A stretch of DNA of 35,551 bases, from the NCBI GenBank assembly GCA_944386315.1, contig CALXAS010000001.1:1-35551 (forward strand), read 5' to 3'. The stretch comes from an uncultured Clostridia bacterium (GTDB lineage: Bacteria > Bacillota > Clostridia > TANB77 > CAG-508). Positions 21,598 to 29,363 of this stretch are shown piece by piece. Numbering within the stretch: position 1 is the stretch's first letter; each line of letters starts with the position of its first letter. Both the position numbers and the translations under genes were made by a program. Under the pieces are notes generated by a model. It saw nothing but the letters and a program-made list of their open reading frames with translations. It ran no database searches and was not told the DNA's origin.

Positions 21598-22314
21598 TTA
21601 TTCCTCTATATGCGTAATTTTTCTAATATCACTTGCTCTTTTTAAAGCTACTTTTTTCATTTCTAAATGTACGATAATACTTTTCATAACAAAATATACA
21701 GCATATAATACAGCTACAGCATTTAAAATATCTGTTAATATAGCTGGATAAGTTTGTTGGATATATAAGGCTATTAGTGTGATAATAGAAAGTACCATTA
21801 GTTCTATTCCATGAATAGCAATTCTTCCACTATCTTTATGGTAAGCTCTCTCATAAGTGCCTATGGTAATAGCAATAGAAACTAAGCTAAATACTTTTAA
21901 ATCTACTAAATATATTTCTGGTCTAATATGCATTGCTCCTAAATTTAAAAAAATAAAATAGAAAAGAAATGCTATTCCAAAACAAAGATTTTCTAAAATA
22001 TTTTTATCAATTCTTTCTTTTCTTACTTTGGAAATTGTTTTTTGTTTTTTTCTCTCTTCTTCTATTGCCTCTAACTGTTTTTTCTCCAATGCTTTTTGGT
22101 CAATTAAACTAGTTTCTTCTGCTTCTTGAATAATAATTCCTTCTGTTTCTTCTATAGTATCTGTTTTTGCATTTTCTTCTATTTCAGTTGCTTGCTTTTT
22201 GGCTTCTTCTATTGTATTTGTTTGTTTATTTCTTTCTTCTGATTTTTTTTCTTTTTGCTCTTTCTCTACTATTTTTTTCTCTTCTTCTCTTTTGCTTTCT
22301 TGTTTCTTTTTCAC
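21598..22314 (-). CDS. Uncharacterised membrane protein with long charged N-terminal coiled coil
   Basis: 238 residues. Residues 1-110 are almost entirely E, K, Q, R, T and I (KKKQESKREEEKKIVEKEQ and similar), predicted as a cytoplasmic coiled coil. Residues 112-235 hold four hydrophobic segments (NLCFGIAFLFYFIFLNLGAM; LKVFSLVSIAITIGTYE; IHGIELMVLSIITLIALYI; ILNAVAVLYAVYFVMKSII) and a basic tail. No family is recognised. The start is GTG at 22314 with AAAGGA 9 nt ahead. It lies between rsmE and yicC in the same direction. A scaffold or membrane-tether role is only a guess from its shape. Confidence 0.75.
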   Translation of the reverse strand: MKKKQESKREEEKKIVEKEQKEKKSEERNKQTNTIEEAKKQATEIEENAKTDTIEETEGIIIQEAEETSLIDQKALEKKQLEAIEEERKKQKTISKVRKERIDKNILENLCFGIAFLFYFIFLNLGAMHIRPEIYLVDLKVFSLVSIAITIGTYERAYHKDSGRIAIHGIELMVLSIITLIALYIQQTYPAILTDILNAVAVLYAVYFVMKSIIVHLEMKKVALKRASDIRKITHIEE

Positions 22315-22340
22315 TAAATTAATTTCCTTTCTTCTAAAAT

Positions 22341-23090
22341 TTACATAAATTCATATAAAATATTCGCTAGCATTACCATAGGAGCTGTTTCTGTTCTTAA
22401 AATGTTATCCCCTAATGTAACACATTTTACGTTTTCTCCATAAGACTTTAACTTTTCAACCTCTCTTATGGAAATTCCTCCTTCAGGTCCAATAAATATC
22501 CCTATATTTTTAACTTCTTTTTCTAATTCTATGCTTCTTCTTAAACAATATTTTAACGTATTTGCTTTTTCTTCTTCATAAGCAATCAAAAATATATCGT
22601 ATTCTTTTATATCTTGTTCTATTTCTTCTAATGTTCGTATACCTTTTATTTCTGGTATATCACTTCTTTTGCATTGTTTTGCAGCCACTTCTGCTATTTT
22701 CTGCCATCTATCTTGCTTTTTGGTTTTATCTTTTTCTGCTAATTTTACAATGGTTCTTTCCGTGATAACAGGTACAATACTATGTATTCCTATTTCTGTG
22801 GTTTTCTGTATAATCCATTCCAATTTATCTGCTTTTGGTAAGCCTTGATATAAAGTTACTGCTACTTGCCCTATTTTTTCCTTCTGCTTTTCTTTGATTT
22901 TACACCCAATATTTTCTGCTTGCACACTTGTTATTTCTGCCAAATAAGTTTCTTTTGTCTGTTTATTTCCTACTAAAAGAATATCTCCTGTTTTCATTCT
23001 AAGTACATTTTTTATATGATTCACATCAGAACCTTGAATAACTACTTGATTTTCTTGTATTTGACTTTCTTCTACAAAAAACTTTTGCAT
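22341..23090 (-). CDS. rsmE: 16S rRNA m3U1498 methyltransferase
   Basis: 249-residue SPOUT-class methyltransferase acting on U1498 of 16S rRNA. The start MQKFFVEESQI fits the family (MxRFFV), with AGAGGAAAAG upstream; an in-frame upstream ATG would add 20 non-conserved residues overlapping the promoter. The SAM-binding knot is shown by GIFIGPEGGISIREVE and VTLGDNILRTETAPMVML. The PUA-like N-terminal domain includes DVNHIKNVLRMKTGD. In many Firmicutes rsmE follows dnaJ-prmA; here it follows dnaJ directly and no prmA is present. Confidence 0.96.
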   Translation of the reverse strand: MQKFFVEESQIQENQVVIQGSDVNHIKNVLRMKTGDILLVGNKQTKETYLAEITSVQAENIGCKIKEKQKEKIGQVAVTLYQGLPKADKLEWIIQKTTEIGIHSIVPVITERTIVKLAEKDKTKKQDRWQKIAEVAAKQCKRSDIPEIKGIRTLEEIEQDIKEYDIFLIAYEEEKANTLKYCLRRSIELEKEVKNIGIFIGPEGGISIREVEKLKSYGENVKCVTLGDNILRTETAPMVMLANILYEFM

Positions 23091-23121
23091 TTTCTCTTTT
23101 CCTCTTCTTTTTTCTATTGCT

Positions 23122-23150
23122 ATTTTACTATATTCCATAAAAAATAGCAA
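23122..23150 (-). promoter_or_regulatory. Promoter of rsmE
   Basis: TTGCTA (23150-23145), 17-nt spacer, TAAAAT (23127-23122). The whole 29-nt unit is nearly identical to the prmC promoter at 31111-31139. Confidence 0.65.
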
Positions 23151-23201
23151 GGTAATTATACAAATCTTATTTACGTAATTTTTTCGACATTATTCTTAGG
23201 G

Positions 23202-23263
23202 TGTCCCACTTAAGTCAGGGTTAAATGAGACATGTCCCAAAAATGTCAGGGTTAAATGGGACA
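23202..23263 (+). repeat. Two tandem copies of a 31-nt TGTCCC/GGGACA repeat
   Basis: Copies at 23202-23232 and 23233-23263 abut with no spacer. Each begins TGTCCCA, contains GTCAGGGTTAAATG and ends GAGACA or GGGACA, so the ends are inverted repeats that can fold into a hairpin. A third, inverted copy is at 28154-28184. Confidence 0.8.
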
Positions 23264-23272
23264 AAAATAGAA

Positions 23273-23305
23273 AATGAACTTTAAGGAATGTCCCTAAAGT
23301 TCATT
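23273..23305 (-). terminator. Terminator of the hrcA-grpE-dnaK-dnaJ operon
   Basis: AATGAACTTTA and TAAAGTTCATT form an 11-bp stem around an 11-nt loop, followed by TTCTATTTTTG on the minus strand. It begins just after the dnaJ stop. Confidence 0.8.
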
Positions 23306-23309
23306 GTTT

Positions 23310-24470
23310 TTATCCAAAAAATCCTTTTTTCTTGATTGGTGGTTGTTCATTCATTGTTTTGGCAAGTGCTACTAGTAAATCTCTTTGTTCTTTGTTTAAA
23401 CGTTTTGGTACTTGCACTTGTACTGTAAAAATGAAATCTCCTTGATAGTTTCCATTGATATTTTTAAATCCTTCATTACGAATCGTAAACTTTGTTCCTG
23501 GTTGTGTACCTTCTGGAATACGATATTTTTCTTTTCTTCCATCTACCATTGGTACTTCTATTTCTGCCCCTAAAGTTGCTTGAGTAAAAGTAATTGGCAC
23601 GTCACATAGTACATTATCTCCTTTTCTAGTAAAGATACTATGCTTTTTAATGCGCACTACTATGTATAAATCTCCTTTTGAACCGCCCTTTTCTCCAGGC
23701 TCTCCTTCTCCTCTTAGTACAATGGTTTGACCGTCATCAATTCCTGCCGGAATTTTTACTTTTATTCTTGCTTGTTTTCTAACCGTTCCTTTTCCTTTAC
23801 ATTCGTCACAAGGTTCTTTGATTACTTTTCCTGTACCATGACAATTATTACAAGGTCTCTGTGTTTGCATTTGTCCTAAAATGGTATTTTGTACTTGTTT
23901 AATGGTTCCTGTTCCATGACACATACTACAAGTTTCTACTTTTGTACCAGGTCTTGCACCGCTTCCATGGCATACAGAGCAAGTTTCATTTCTGTTTAAT
24001 ACGATTTCTTTTTCGACACCCAAATAAGAATCTTCAAAAGAAATATCAATATTTGCTTTTAAGTCTGCTCCTTTGGTAGGTCCATTGTTTTGCCTGCTTC
24101 TTCCGCCAAATCCACTACCTCCAAAGAAGGATGAGAATATATCTCCTAAATCTCCAAAATCGTCAAATCCATTAAATCCTGATGTAGTATAAGAGTAGTA
24201 TCCTCCTTGACCATATGGACCTCCTGCTCCGCCACCAAATCCTTGTGGCCCATCTGGACCAAATTGGTCATACATTTTTCTTTTTTGTGGATCGGATAAT
24301 GTCTCATAAGCTTCGTTGACCTCTTTAAATTTTTCCTCTGCCTCTTTTTTATTATCTGGATTAGCATCTGGATGGTATTTTTTTGCTAATTTTCGATATG
24401 CTTTTTTTAATTCGTCATCCGTTGCTGTTTTGGATACGCCTAGTACTTCGTAATAATCTCTTTTAGCCAT
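23310..24470 (-). CDS. dnaJ: Chaperone DnaJ (Hsp40)
   Basis: 386-residue class A J protein that stimulates DnaK ATPase and delivers substrates. Residues 1-70 are the J domain with HPD (KKYHPDANPD). A Gly/Phe-rich linker follows (about 75-125, GGSGFGGRSR). Four zinc-finger repeats of CxxCxGxG type are visible: CSVCHGSG, CSMCHGTG, CNNCHGTG and CDECKGKG. The substrate-binding beta domains finish the protein (DGQTIVLRGEGEPGEKGG). It is last in the heat-shock operon and is followed by a strong terminator. Confidence 0.98.
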   Translation of the reverse strand: MAKRDYYEVLGVSKTATDDELKKAYRKLAKKYHPDANPDNKKEAEEKFKEVNEAYETLSDPQKRKMYDQFGPDGPQGFGGGAGGPYGQGGYYSYTTSGFNGFDDFGDLGDIFSSFFGGSGFGGRSRQNNGPTKGADLKANIDISFEDSYLGVEKEIVLNRNETCSVCHGSGARPGTKVETCSMCHGTGTIKQVQNTILGQMQTQRPCNNCHGTGKVIKEPCDECKGKGTVRKQARIKVKIPAGIDDGQTIVLRGEGEPGEKGGSKGDLYIVVRIKKHSIFTRKGDNVLCDVPITFTQATLGAEIEVPMVDGRKEKYRIPEGTQPGTKFTIRNEGFKNINGNYQGDFIFTVQVQVPKRLNKEQRDLLVALAKTMNEQPPIKKKGFFG

Positions 24471-24544
24471 TTTTTATTCTCCTTTTTCTTTATAGCTCTT
24501 TTAAAATAGGCGGAATTACATCCGCCTTATTTTAAGTTATACTT

Positions 24545-26401
24545 CTATTTTTTGTCATTTTCATCTTCTACTTTGTAGTCTGCATCATATACATTACCAT
24601 TTTCATCTGTTTTTGGACCTTGTTGTGTATTTTCGCCTGTTCCTGCATTGGCACCTGCATTAGAATTAGAAGCTGCATATAGTTTTTCAGAAATAGAATA
24701 GAATACAGTTGTTAATTTCTCTGTTGCTTGTTTAATGGCTTCTACATCTGTTCCTTCTAGCGCTTTCTTTACATTAGCAATTTCTTCTTCTGCCTTTGCT
24801 TTTTCTTCTCCACTAATTTTATCTCCTAACTCATTTAATGTTTTTTCTGAGTTATATACTAAGCTTTCTGCATTATTTCTTGCTTCAATTTCTTCTTTCT
24901 TTTTCTTGTCTTCTTCTGCATGTGCTTCTGCATCTTTTACTGCTTTATCAATATCTTCGTCTGTTAAATTAGTAGATGCTGTAATAGATACTTGTTGTTC
25001 GTTTCCTGTTGCCATATCTTTTGCAGATACGTGTACAATACCATTAGCATCAATATCAAATGTTACTTCAATTTGTGGTACTCCACGTGGTGCTGCTGGA
25101 ATTCCTGTTAATTGGAATCTTCCTAATGTTTTGTTATAAGCAGCCATTTCACGTTCACCTTGTAATACGTGTACTTCTACAGAAGTTTGACCATCTGCTG
25201 CTGTTGAGAAAATTTGTGATTTTTTCGTTGGAATAGTTGTATTTCTTTCAATCAATTTTGTAAATACCCCACCATAAGTTTCAATTCCTAGAGATAATGG
25301 TGTTACATCTAGTAATACTAAGTCTTTTACATCTCCAGATAATACACCACCTTGAATAGCAGCACCAATAGCTACACATTCGTCTGGGTTAATTCCTTTA
25401 TCTGGCTCTTTTCCTGTAATTTTCTTAACCATTTCTTGTACACATGGTACCCTTGTAGATCCACCAACTAATAATACTTTGTGAATATCGTTTGCTGTAA
25501 TACCAGCATCTTTCATAGCTTGCTCTACTGGTACTCTTGTAGCATCTACTAGGTCTGAAATTAATTCTTCAAACTTTGCTCTAGATAATGTAATATCTAA
25601 GTGTTTTGGTCCTGTAGCATCTGCTGTAATGAAAGGCAAGTTAATTTGTGTTTGTTGCATACCAGAAAGTTCTATCTTTGCCTTTTCTGCTGCTTCTTTT
25701 AAACGTTGCATTGCCATCTTATCTGTGCTTAAATCAATACCACTTGATTTTTTGAATTCAGATACTAGGTAATCAATAATTCTTTGGTCAAAGTCATCTC
25801 CACCTAAATGTGTATTACCATTTGTTGCTAATACTTCAAATACACCATCACCAATATCTAGGATAGAAACATCAAATGTTCCTCCACCTAAGTCATAAAT
25901 CATAATTTTTTGGTCTTGATCTTCTTTATCCATACCAAAAGCAAGAGATGCTGCTGTTGGTTCATTAATAATTCTTAATACTTCTAGTCCTGCAATTTTA
26001 CCTGCATCCTTTGTAGCTTGTCTTTGGCTATCACTAAAGTAAGCAGGTACAGTAATAACTGCTTGTGTTACTTTTTGTCCTAAATAATTTTCTGCATCTG
26101 TTTTTAATTTTTGTAAAATCATAGCAGATATTTCTTGTGGAGAAAAAGATTCCCCATCTATATTTACTTTTTCACTTGTTCCCATTTTTCTTTTAATAGA
26201 AATAATAGTATGCTCTGGATTTGTAACAGCTTGACGTTTTGCAATTTGTCCTACTAGTCTTTCTCCATTTTTTGAAAATGCTACAACACTAGGTGTTGTT
26301 CTATTTCCTTCTGCATTTGGAATAACGACTGGCTCTCCTCCTTCCATAACTGCTACACAACTATTTGTTGTTCCTAAATCAATTCCTATAATTTTTCCCA
26401 T
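24545..26401 (-). CDS. dnaK: Chaperone DnaK (Hsp70)
   Basis: 618-residue Hsp70. Nucleotide-binding motifs: GIDLGTTNSCVAV at the start, IYDLGGGTFDVSIL near 170 and VLLVGGSTRVPCVQEM near 310. The linker KDLVLLDVTPLSLG leads into the substrate-binding beta domain. The helical lid starts near 480, and the end is a disordered tail rich in N, G, D and E. The loop at about 75-100 lacks the extra segment of E. coli DnaK, as usual in Gram-positives. It works with GrpE and DnaJ from the same operon under HrcA control. Confidence 0.99.
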   Translation of the reverse strand: MGKIIGIDLGTTNSCVAVMEGGEPVVIPNAEGNRTTPSVVAFSKNGERLVGQIAKRQAVTNPEHTIISIKRKMGTSEKVNIDGESFSPQEISAMILQKLKTDAENYLGQKVTQAVITVPAYFSDSQRQATKDAGKIAGLEVLRIINEPTAASLAFGMDKEDQDQKIMIYDLGGGTFDVSILDIGDGVFEVLATNGNTHLGGDDFDQRIIDYLVSEFKKSSGIDLSTDKMAMQRLKEAAEKAKIELSGMQQTQINLPFITADATGPKHLDITLSRAKFEELISDLVDATRVPVEQAMKDAGITANDIHKVLLVGGSTRVPCVQEMVKKITGKEPDKGINPDECVAIGAAIQGGVLSGDVKDLVLLDVTPLSLGIETYGGVFTKLIERNTTIPTKKSQIFSTAADGQTSVEVHVLQGEREMAAYNKTLGRFQLTGIPAAPRGVPQIEVTFDIDANGIVHVSAKDMATGNEQQVSITASTNLTDEDIDKAVKDAEAHAEEDKKKKEEIEARNNAESLVYNSEKTLNELGDKISGEEKAKAEEEIANVKKALEGTDVEAIKQATEKLTTVFYSISEKLYAASNSNAGANAGTGENTQQGPKTDENGNVYDADYKVEDENDKK

Positions 26402-26449
26402 AATTTATTCTTCCTTTCCTTTTATTTATATGTAAAAAATAATAACAAA

Positions 26450-26962
26450 TTAATTTGCCACTACTACCATAGAATGGCGAATGACTTTACCTCCAATTTT
26501 ATAGCCTTTTCTATATTCTTCTTTAATTTCTTTTTCTCCTAAGTTTTCGTCTACTACTGAACTAACTGCTTCATGTAATTCTGGATCAAAAGTTTTTCCT
26601 ACTGCTTCAATTTCTTCCACTCCATTTGCTTTTAAAACATCTTGCATTTGCTTTAGCACTAGTTCTACTCCTTGTTTGTATCCTTCATCTTCTGTTTTTG
26701 CTTGTACTGCTTTTTCTAAATTATCAATCACTGGTAATAAAGATGTAAAAATATCTCCTACTAATGAATGATATAAGCTATCTCTTTCTTTGCTACTTCT
26801 TTTTTTGTAATTATCAAATTCTGCCATTAATCTTTTTAATCTGTCTTCTTGCTCTTCTAGTTTTTGTTTTTGCATTAAAATCGTATCTTTTAATGTTTGT
26901 TCTTCTGTTTTTGTGCTTTCTTCTTGCTGTAATTCTTCTTGTTTTTGTTCTTTTTCAGCCAT
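26450..26962 (-). CDS. grpE: Nucleotide exchange factor GrpE
   Basis: 170-residue dimeric cochaperone that releases ADP from DnaK. Residues 1-60 are acidic and form the long N-terminal coiled coil (QKQKLEEQEDRLKRLMAEFD). The signature KKRSSKERDSLY then LLPVIDNLEKAV follows. The beta-wing domain is shown by VEEIEAVGKTFDPELHEAV and EEYRKGYKIGGKVIRHSMV. It is placed between hrcA (24 nt away) and dnaK in the classic order. Confidence 0.97.
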   Translation of the reverse strand: MAEKEQKQEELQQEESTKTEEQTLKDTILMQKQKLEEQEDRLKRLMAEFDNYKKRSSKERDSLYHSLVGDIFTSLLPVIDNLEKAVQAKTEDEGYKQGVELVLKQMQDVLKANGVEEIEAVGKTFDPELHEAVSSVVDENLGEKEIKEEYRKGYKIGGKVIRHSMVVVAN

Positions 26963-26986
26963 ATCTTACACACCATTCCTTCTTTA

Positions 26987-28039
26987 TTATTCTTCTTTTT
27001 TACGTCTTTTTTTATCTTCTTGTCCTTCTTGTTCATTTAATTTTTTACTAAGATATTTCATTACAGAAATAACTTTTGAATAATTCATTCTCTTGGGTCC
27101 TATAATTCCAATTGTTCCTAAGTCTTTATTGCCTACCGAATGTTTGAAAGTAATGATACTAAAGTCTTTCAACTGTTTATTTTCCTTTTCATCGCCTATA
27201 TATACATTAATATCTTTTGCCACTCCTGAGTTCAACATATCTAGCATAATCTCTTTGGTATCTAATACATTCACAAAATTTTTGGCAATTTCTAAGCTCT
27301 TAAACTCTGGTAACTCGAAAGCTTTATTGGCTCCTTGGAAATAAACATCTTCCTCTTCTTCTACAATATGATTGATTTGCTCTATAATTGGTTTAATTAC
27401 CCTAACGCTATACTGGATTTCTGATAAGATGTATTCTTCCATCGGTTTATCAATCTTACTTAAAGGTTTCCCTTTTAACTTACTATTAAACAAATTATTT
27501 AAAGTTTCTACTTGACTGTCTGTAATATCTTCATCATATTTGATAATGGTTTCTTTTACCAAACCGTTATCTGTTACAATAACTACCATCAACATTCTAC
27601 TACCTAATAGCACAAATTTTATTTCTTCAATAATTTGTACTTCTGGTTTTGGTCCCACTGCGACAGAAGTGTAATGCGTAATTTCTGATAAAGTAGTAGT
27701 TGCAATTTTCGTCAAATCTTCAATTTCATTTACTTTTGTAGATAATTTAGATTGAATATATTTAATTTCTTCTAAAGAAATATCATCTTCTTTTACTAAT
27801 TCATCTACGTAATATTGATAACCCTTTTTAGAAGGTACACGTCCTGAAGAGGTATGTGTTTTATCTAAATATCCTCCACTTTCTAATTCTGCTAGTTCAT
27901 TTCTTACAGTAGCACTGCTATAAGGAAGTCCATATTTTTTTACCAATATGGCAGAACTAACTGGCTCCGCAGTGTTCACATATTCATCCACTACTGCTTG
28001 TAATATCTTCTTTTTTCTTTCATCTAGCATATTTTTCAC
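26987..28039 (-). CDS. hrcA: Heat-inducible transcription repressor HrcA
   Basis: 350-residue repressor of the class I heat-shock genes. The N-terminal winged helix shows LDERKKKILQAVVDEYV, EPVSSAILVKKYGLPYSSAT and the recognition part VRNELAELESGGYLDKTHTS. The inserted dimerising and GAF-like domains follow, ending in GTIGIIGPKRMNYSKVI. HrcA binds CIRCE and needs GroEL to stay active. CIRCE-like boxes precede this gene (two) and groES (one), giving negative autoregulation of both operons. It is first in hrcA-grpE-dnaK-dnaJ. Confidence 0.97.
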   Translation of the reverse strand: MKNMLDERKKKILQAVVDEYVNTAEPVSSAILVKKYGLPYSSATVRNELAELESGGYLDKTHTSSGRVPSKKGYQYYVDELVKEDDISLEEIKYIQSKLSTKVNEIEDLTKIATTTLSEITHYTSVAVGPKPEVQIIEEIKFVLLGSRMLMVVIVTDNGLVKETIIKYDEDITDSQVETLNNLFNSKLKGKPLSKIDKPMEEYILSEIQYSVRVIKPIIEQINHIVEEEEDVYFQGANKAFELPEFKSLEIAKNFVNVLDTKEIMLDMLNSGVAKDINVYIGDEKENKQLKDFSIITFKHSVGNKDLGTIGIIGPKRMNYSKVISVMKYLSKKLNEQEGQEDKKRRKKEE

Positions 28040-28046
28040 TCCTTCA

Positions 28047-28073
28047 TTAGCACTTCTTACTTAAGACTGCTAA
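28047..28073 (-). promoter_or_regulatory. CIRCE operator, promoter-proximal, of the hrcA operon
   Basis: TTAGCACTT - 9 nt - GACTGCTAA on the plus strand: CIRCE layout with arms matching at 7 of 9 positions. It lies between the -10 box and the hrcA start. Confidence 0.88.
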
Positions 28074-28084
28074 TTACTTTCTAT

Positions 28085-28113
28085 ATATTATCTCCATTTT
28101 TAGCAATTGTCAA
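28085..28113 (-). promoter_or_regulatory. SigA-type promoter of the hrcA operon
   Basis: TTGACA (28113-28108), 17-nt spacer, TAATAT (28090-28085): near-consensus. It is flanked and overlapped by CIRCE-type repeats. Confidence 0.8.
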
Positions 28114-28126
28114 TATAGATTGCTAA
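28100..28126 (-). promoter_or_regulatory. Second CIRCE-like box overlapping the -35
   Basis: TTAGCAATT - 9 nt - GATTGCTAA has the same 9-9-9 length and outer TTAGCA/TGCTAA as CIRCE, with arms matching at 8 of 9. It covers the TTGACA of the hrcA promoter. Confidence 0.6.
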
Positions 28127-28153
28127 TTTTTTTGTGAATTTTCTGTGACCAAA

Positions 28154-28184
28154 TGTCCCACTTATCCCTGATATTTCTGGGACA
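28154..28184 (-). repeat. Inverted third copy of the 31-nt TGTCCC/GGGACA repeat
   Basis: Read on the minus strand it begins TGTCCCAGAAAT, contains ATCAGGGATAAG and ends TGGGACA, closely matching the two copies at 23202-23263. It directly abuts the hemW stop codon at 28187-28185. Confidence 0.75.
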
Positions 28185-28619
28185 CTACACAAATTCTTCC
28201 CAAACAAGGTTAGCTAAATCTAGTCCTTTATTGGTTAATTGAATATTATCGTTCTTTATTTCTATTAAGTTTTCTTTTTGTAGTTTTTCTAAACTATTTG
28301 CATAGAGTTCTAATGGATTATTTCCAAATTTTTTTTGAAAAGCTTGTATGGATACTCCTTGTAGTTTTCTTAATCCCAATAACATATATTCTTTTTGTTC
28401 TTCTTCTTTATTTTGTTTTTCCTGAAGAATTTTATTTTTTTCAAATTGATGTTTTTGTACATTTTCTATATATTGTTCTAAATTTTCTATATTGCTATAT
28501 CTTTGTTTTTGATAATAGGAATGTGCAGCAAGTCCAAAACCTAAATATTCTTTTTGTTCCCAACAATGTAGATTATGCTTAGATTCCCAGCCGCGGTTTG
28601 GCAAAATTGGATATTTCAT
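28185..28619 (-). CDS. hemW: HemW, C-terminal frame (after the +1 shift)
   Basis: C-terminal part of the radical SAM heme chaperone/coproporphyrinogen oxidase-like protein HemW. The conserved run P-G-W-ESKHNLHCWEQKEYLG starts at GGC 28592-28590; the apparent ATG at 28619 is out of the family frame. FGLAAHSYYQKQRYSN and the terminal winged-helix region (MLLGLRKLQGVSIQAF, LTNKGLDLANLVWEEF) look intact. Joined with the N-terminal frame the protein is about 381 residues, a normal HemW length. The absence of further damage argues against an old pseudogene. Confidence 0.9.
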   Translation of the reverse strand: MKYPILPNRGWESKHNLHCWEQKEYLGFGLAAHSYYQKQRYSNIENLEQYIENVQKHQFEKNKILQEKQNKEEEQKEYMLLGLRKLQGVSIQAFQKKFGNNPLELYANSLEKLQKENLIEIKNDNIQLTNKGLDLANLVWEEFV

Positions 28620-29331
28620 AATGAATATATCCGCTTTGTTCTAACATTTGCTTTACCTTCCAATACATATTTCTTTCTCCCTCTTCATCTGGAAGCTTAT
28701 ACTCTCCTTGTGCGAGTTTCTTTTCTAAAGGTGTGCCTTCTTCTACAATTAAAGAGTAGATAGAAATATGTTTTGGCTCTAGCTCTAATATTTTATGAAT
28801 ACTTTCTTCCACTTCTTTACAGGTCTGCTCTGGCAAACCTATCATGATATCTACATTTTGATTGGAAAATCCTACTTCTTTTGCCATTTGATAAGTTTCT
28901 AAAAATTGTTCAAAAGTATGTATCCTTCCTATTCTTTCTAATGTTTTTTGTCTTGTTGCTTGCAATCCTATGCTAATACGATTACAACCACATTTTCTAT
29001 ATTCTTGTAATTTTTCTTTGCTTACTGTGCCAGGATTTACTTCTATGGTAATCTCTGCACCTTCTTTTACGCTATATTCTTTTTTTATTGTTTCTAAAAT
29101 TGCTTGTATCCTTCCAAGCGGAAGAAAAGAGGGTGTTCCCCCTCCTATATATATGGTATCTATCACTTTCTTCTTATTTCTTATGCTTTTTGCTCTTTCT
29201 TCTATCTCCTTTTGTAGACTATCTACATATGCTAGCATCTTTTCTTCTTTTCCTGCATAAGAAATAAAATCACAATAATCACACTTTCTCACACAAAAAG
29301 GAATATGTACATAAATTCCTATTTCCTCCAT
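28579..29331 (-). CDS. hemW: HemW, N-terminal frame (before the +1 shift)
   Basis: First 246 codons of HemW, an oxygen-independent coproporphyrinogen III oxidase homologue that binds heme and a 4Fe-4S cluster. The radical SAM cysteines are C13, C17 and C20 (FCVRKCDYCDF), followed by IYIGGGTPSFLP, TIEVNPGTVSKEKLQ, NRISIGLQATRQKTLERIGR and NVDIMIGLPEQT. The frame ends EISNFAKP and then RLGI, off-family, at a stop. In the gene order of many Firmicutes hemW precedes hrcA, as here. Confidence 0.93.
   Translation of the reverse strand: MEEIGIYVHIPFCVRKCDYCDFISYAGKEEKMLAYVDSLQKEIEERAKSIRNKKKVIDTIYIGGGTPSFLPLGRIQAILETIKKEYSVKEGAEITIEVNPGTVSKEKLQEYRKCGCNRISIGLQATRQKTLERIGRIHTFEQFLETYQMAKEVGFSNQNVDIMIGLPEQTCKEVEESIHKILELEPKHISIYSLIVEEGTPLEKKLAQGEYKLPDEEGERNMYWKVKQMLEQSGYIHYEISNFAKPRLGI
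28590..28598 (-). other. hemW: +1 frameshift site in hemW at a CGG codon
   Basis: Zero-frame codons read GCC AAA CCG CGG CTG GGA ATC TAA. The family sequence AKPG.ESKHN is recovered by skipping the C at 28593: AAA CCG (C) GGC TGG GAA TCT AAG. The break falls on the conserved glycine, and the zero frame stops four codons after CCG, leaving no alternative functional product. Confidence 0.85.
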
Positions 29332-29363
29332 TTTTGTTTTCCTTTCTATTTATCCTATAAATC

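Noticed and set aside
23202..23263. Start of a CRISPR array from the tandem 31-nt repeats
   Set aside because: Only two copies, no spacer between them, no cas genes, and the third copy is isolated and inverted.
15315..28598. Systematic sequencing error at CCGG sites as the cause of the priA and hemW breaks
   Set aside because: Several other CCGG sites in coding sequence (for example in groEL near 3481, fhs near 6122, gmk near 20033 and 20124, dnaJ near 23747, truB near 32094) are in perfect frame. Not fully excluded without reads.
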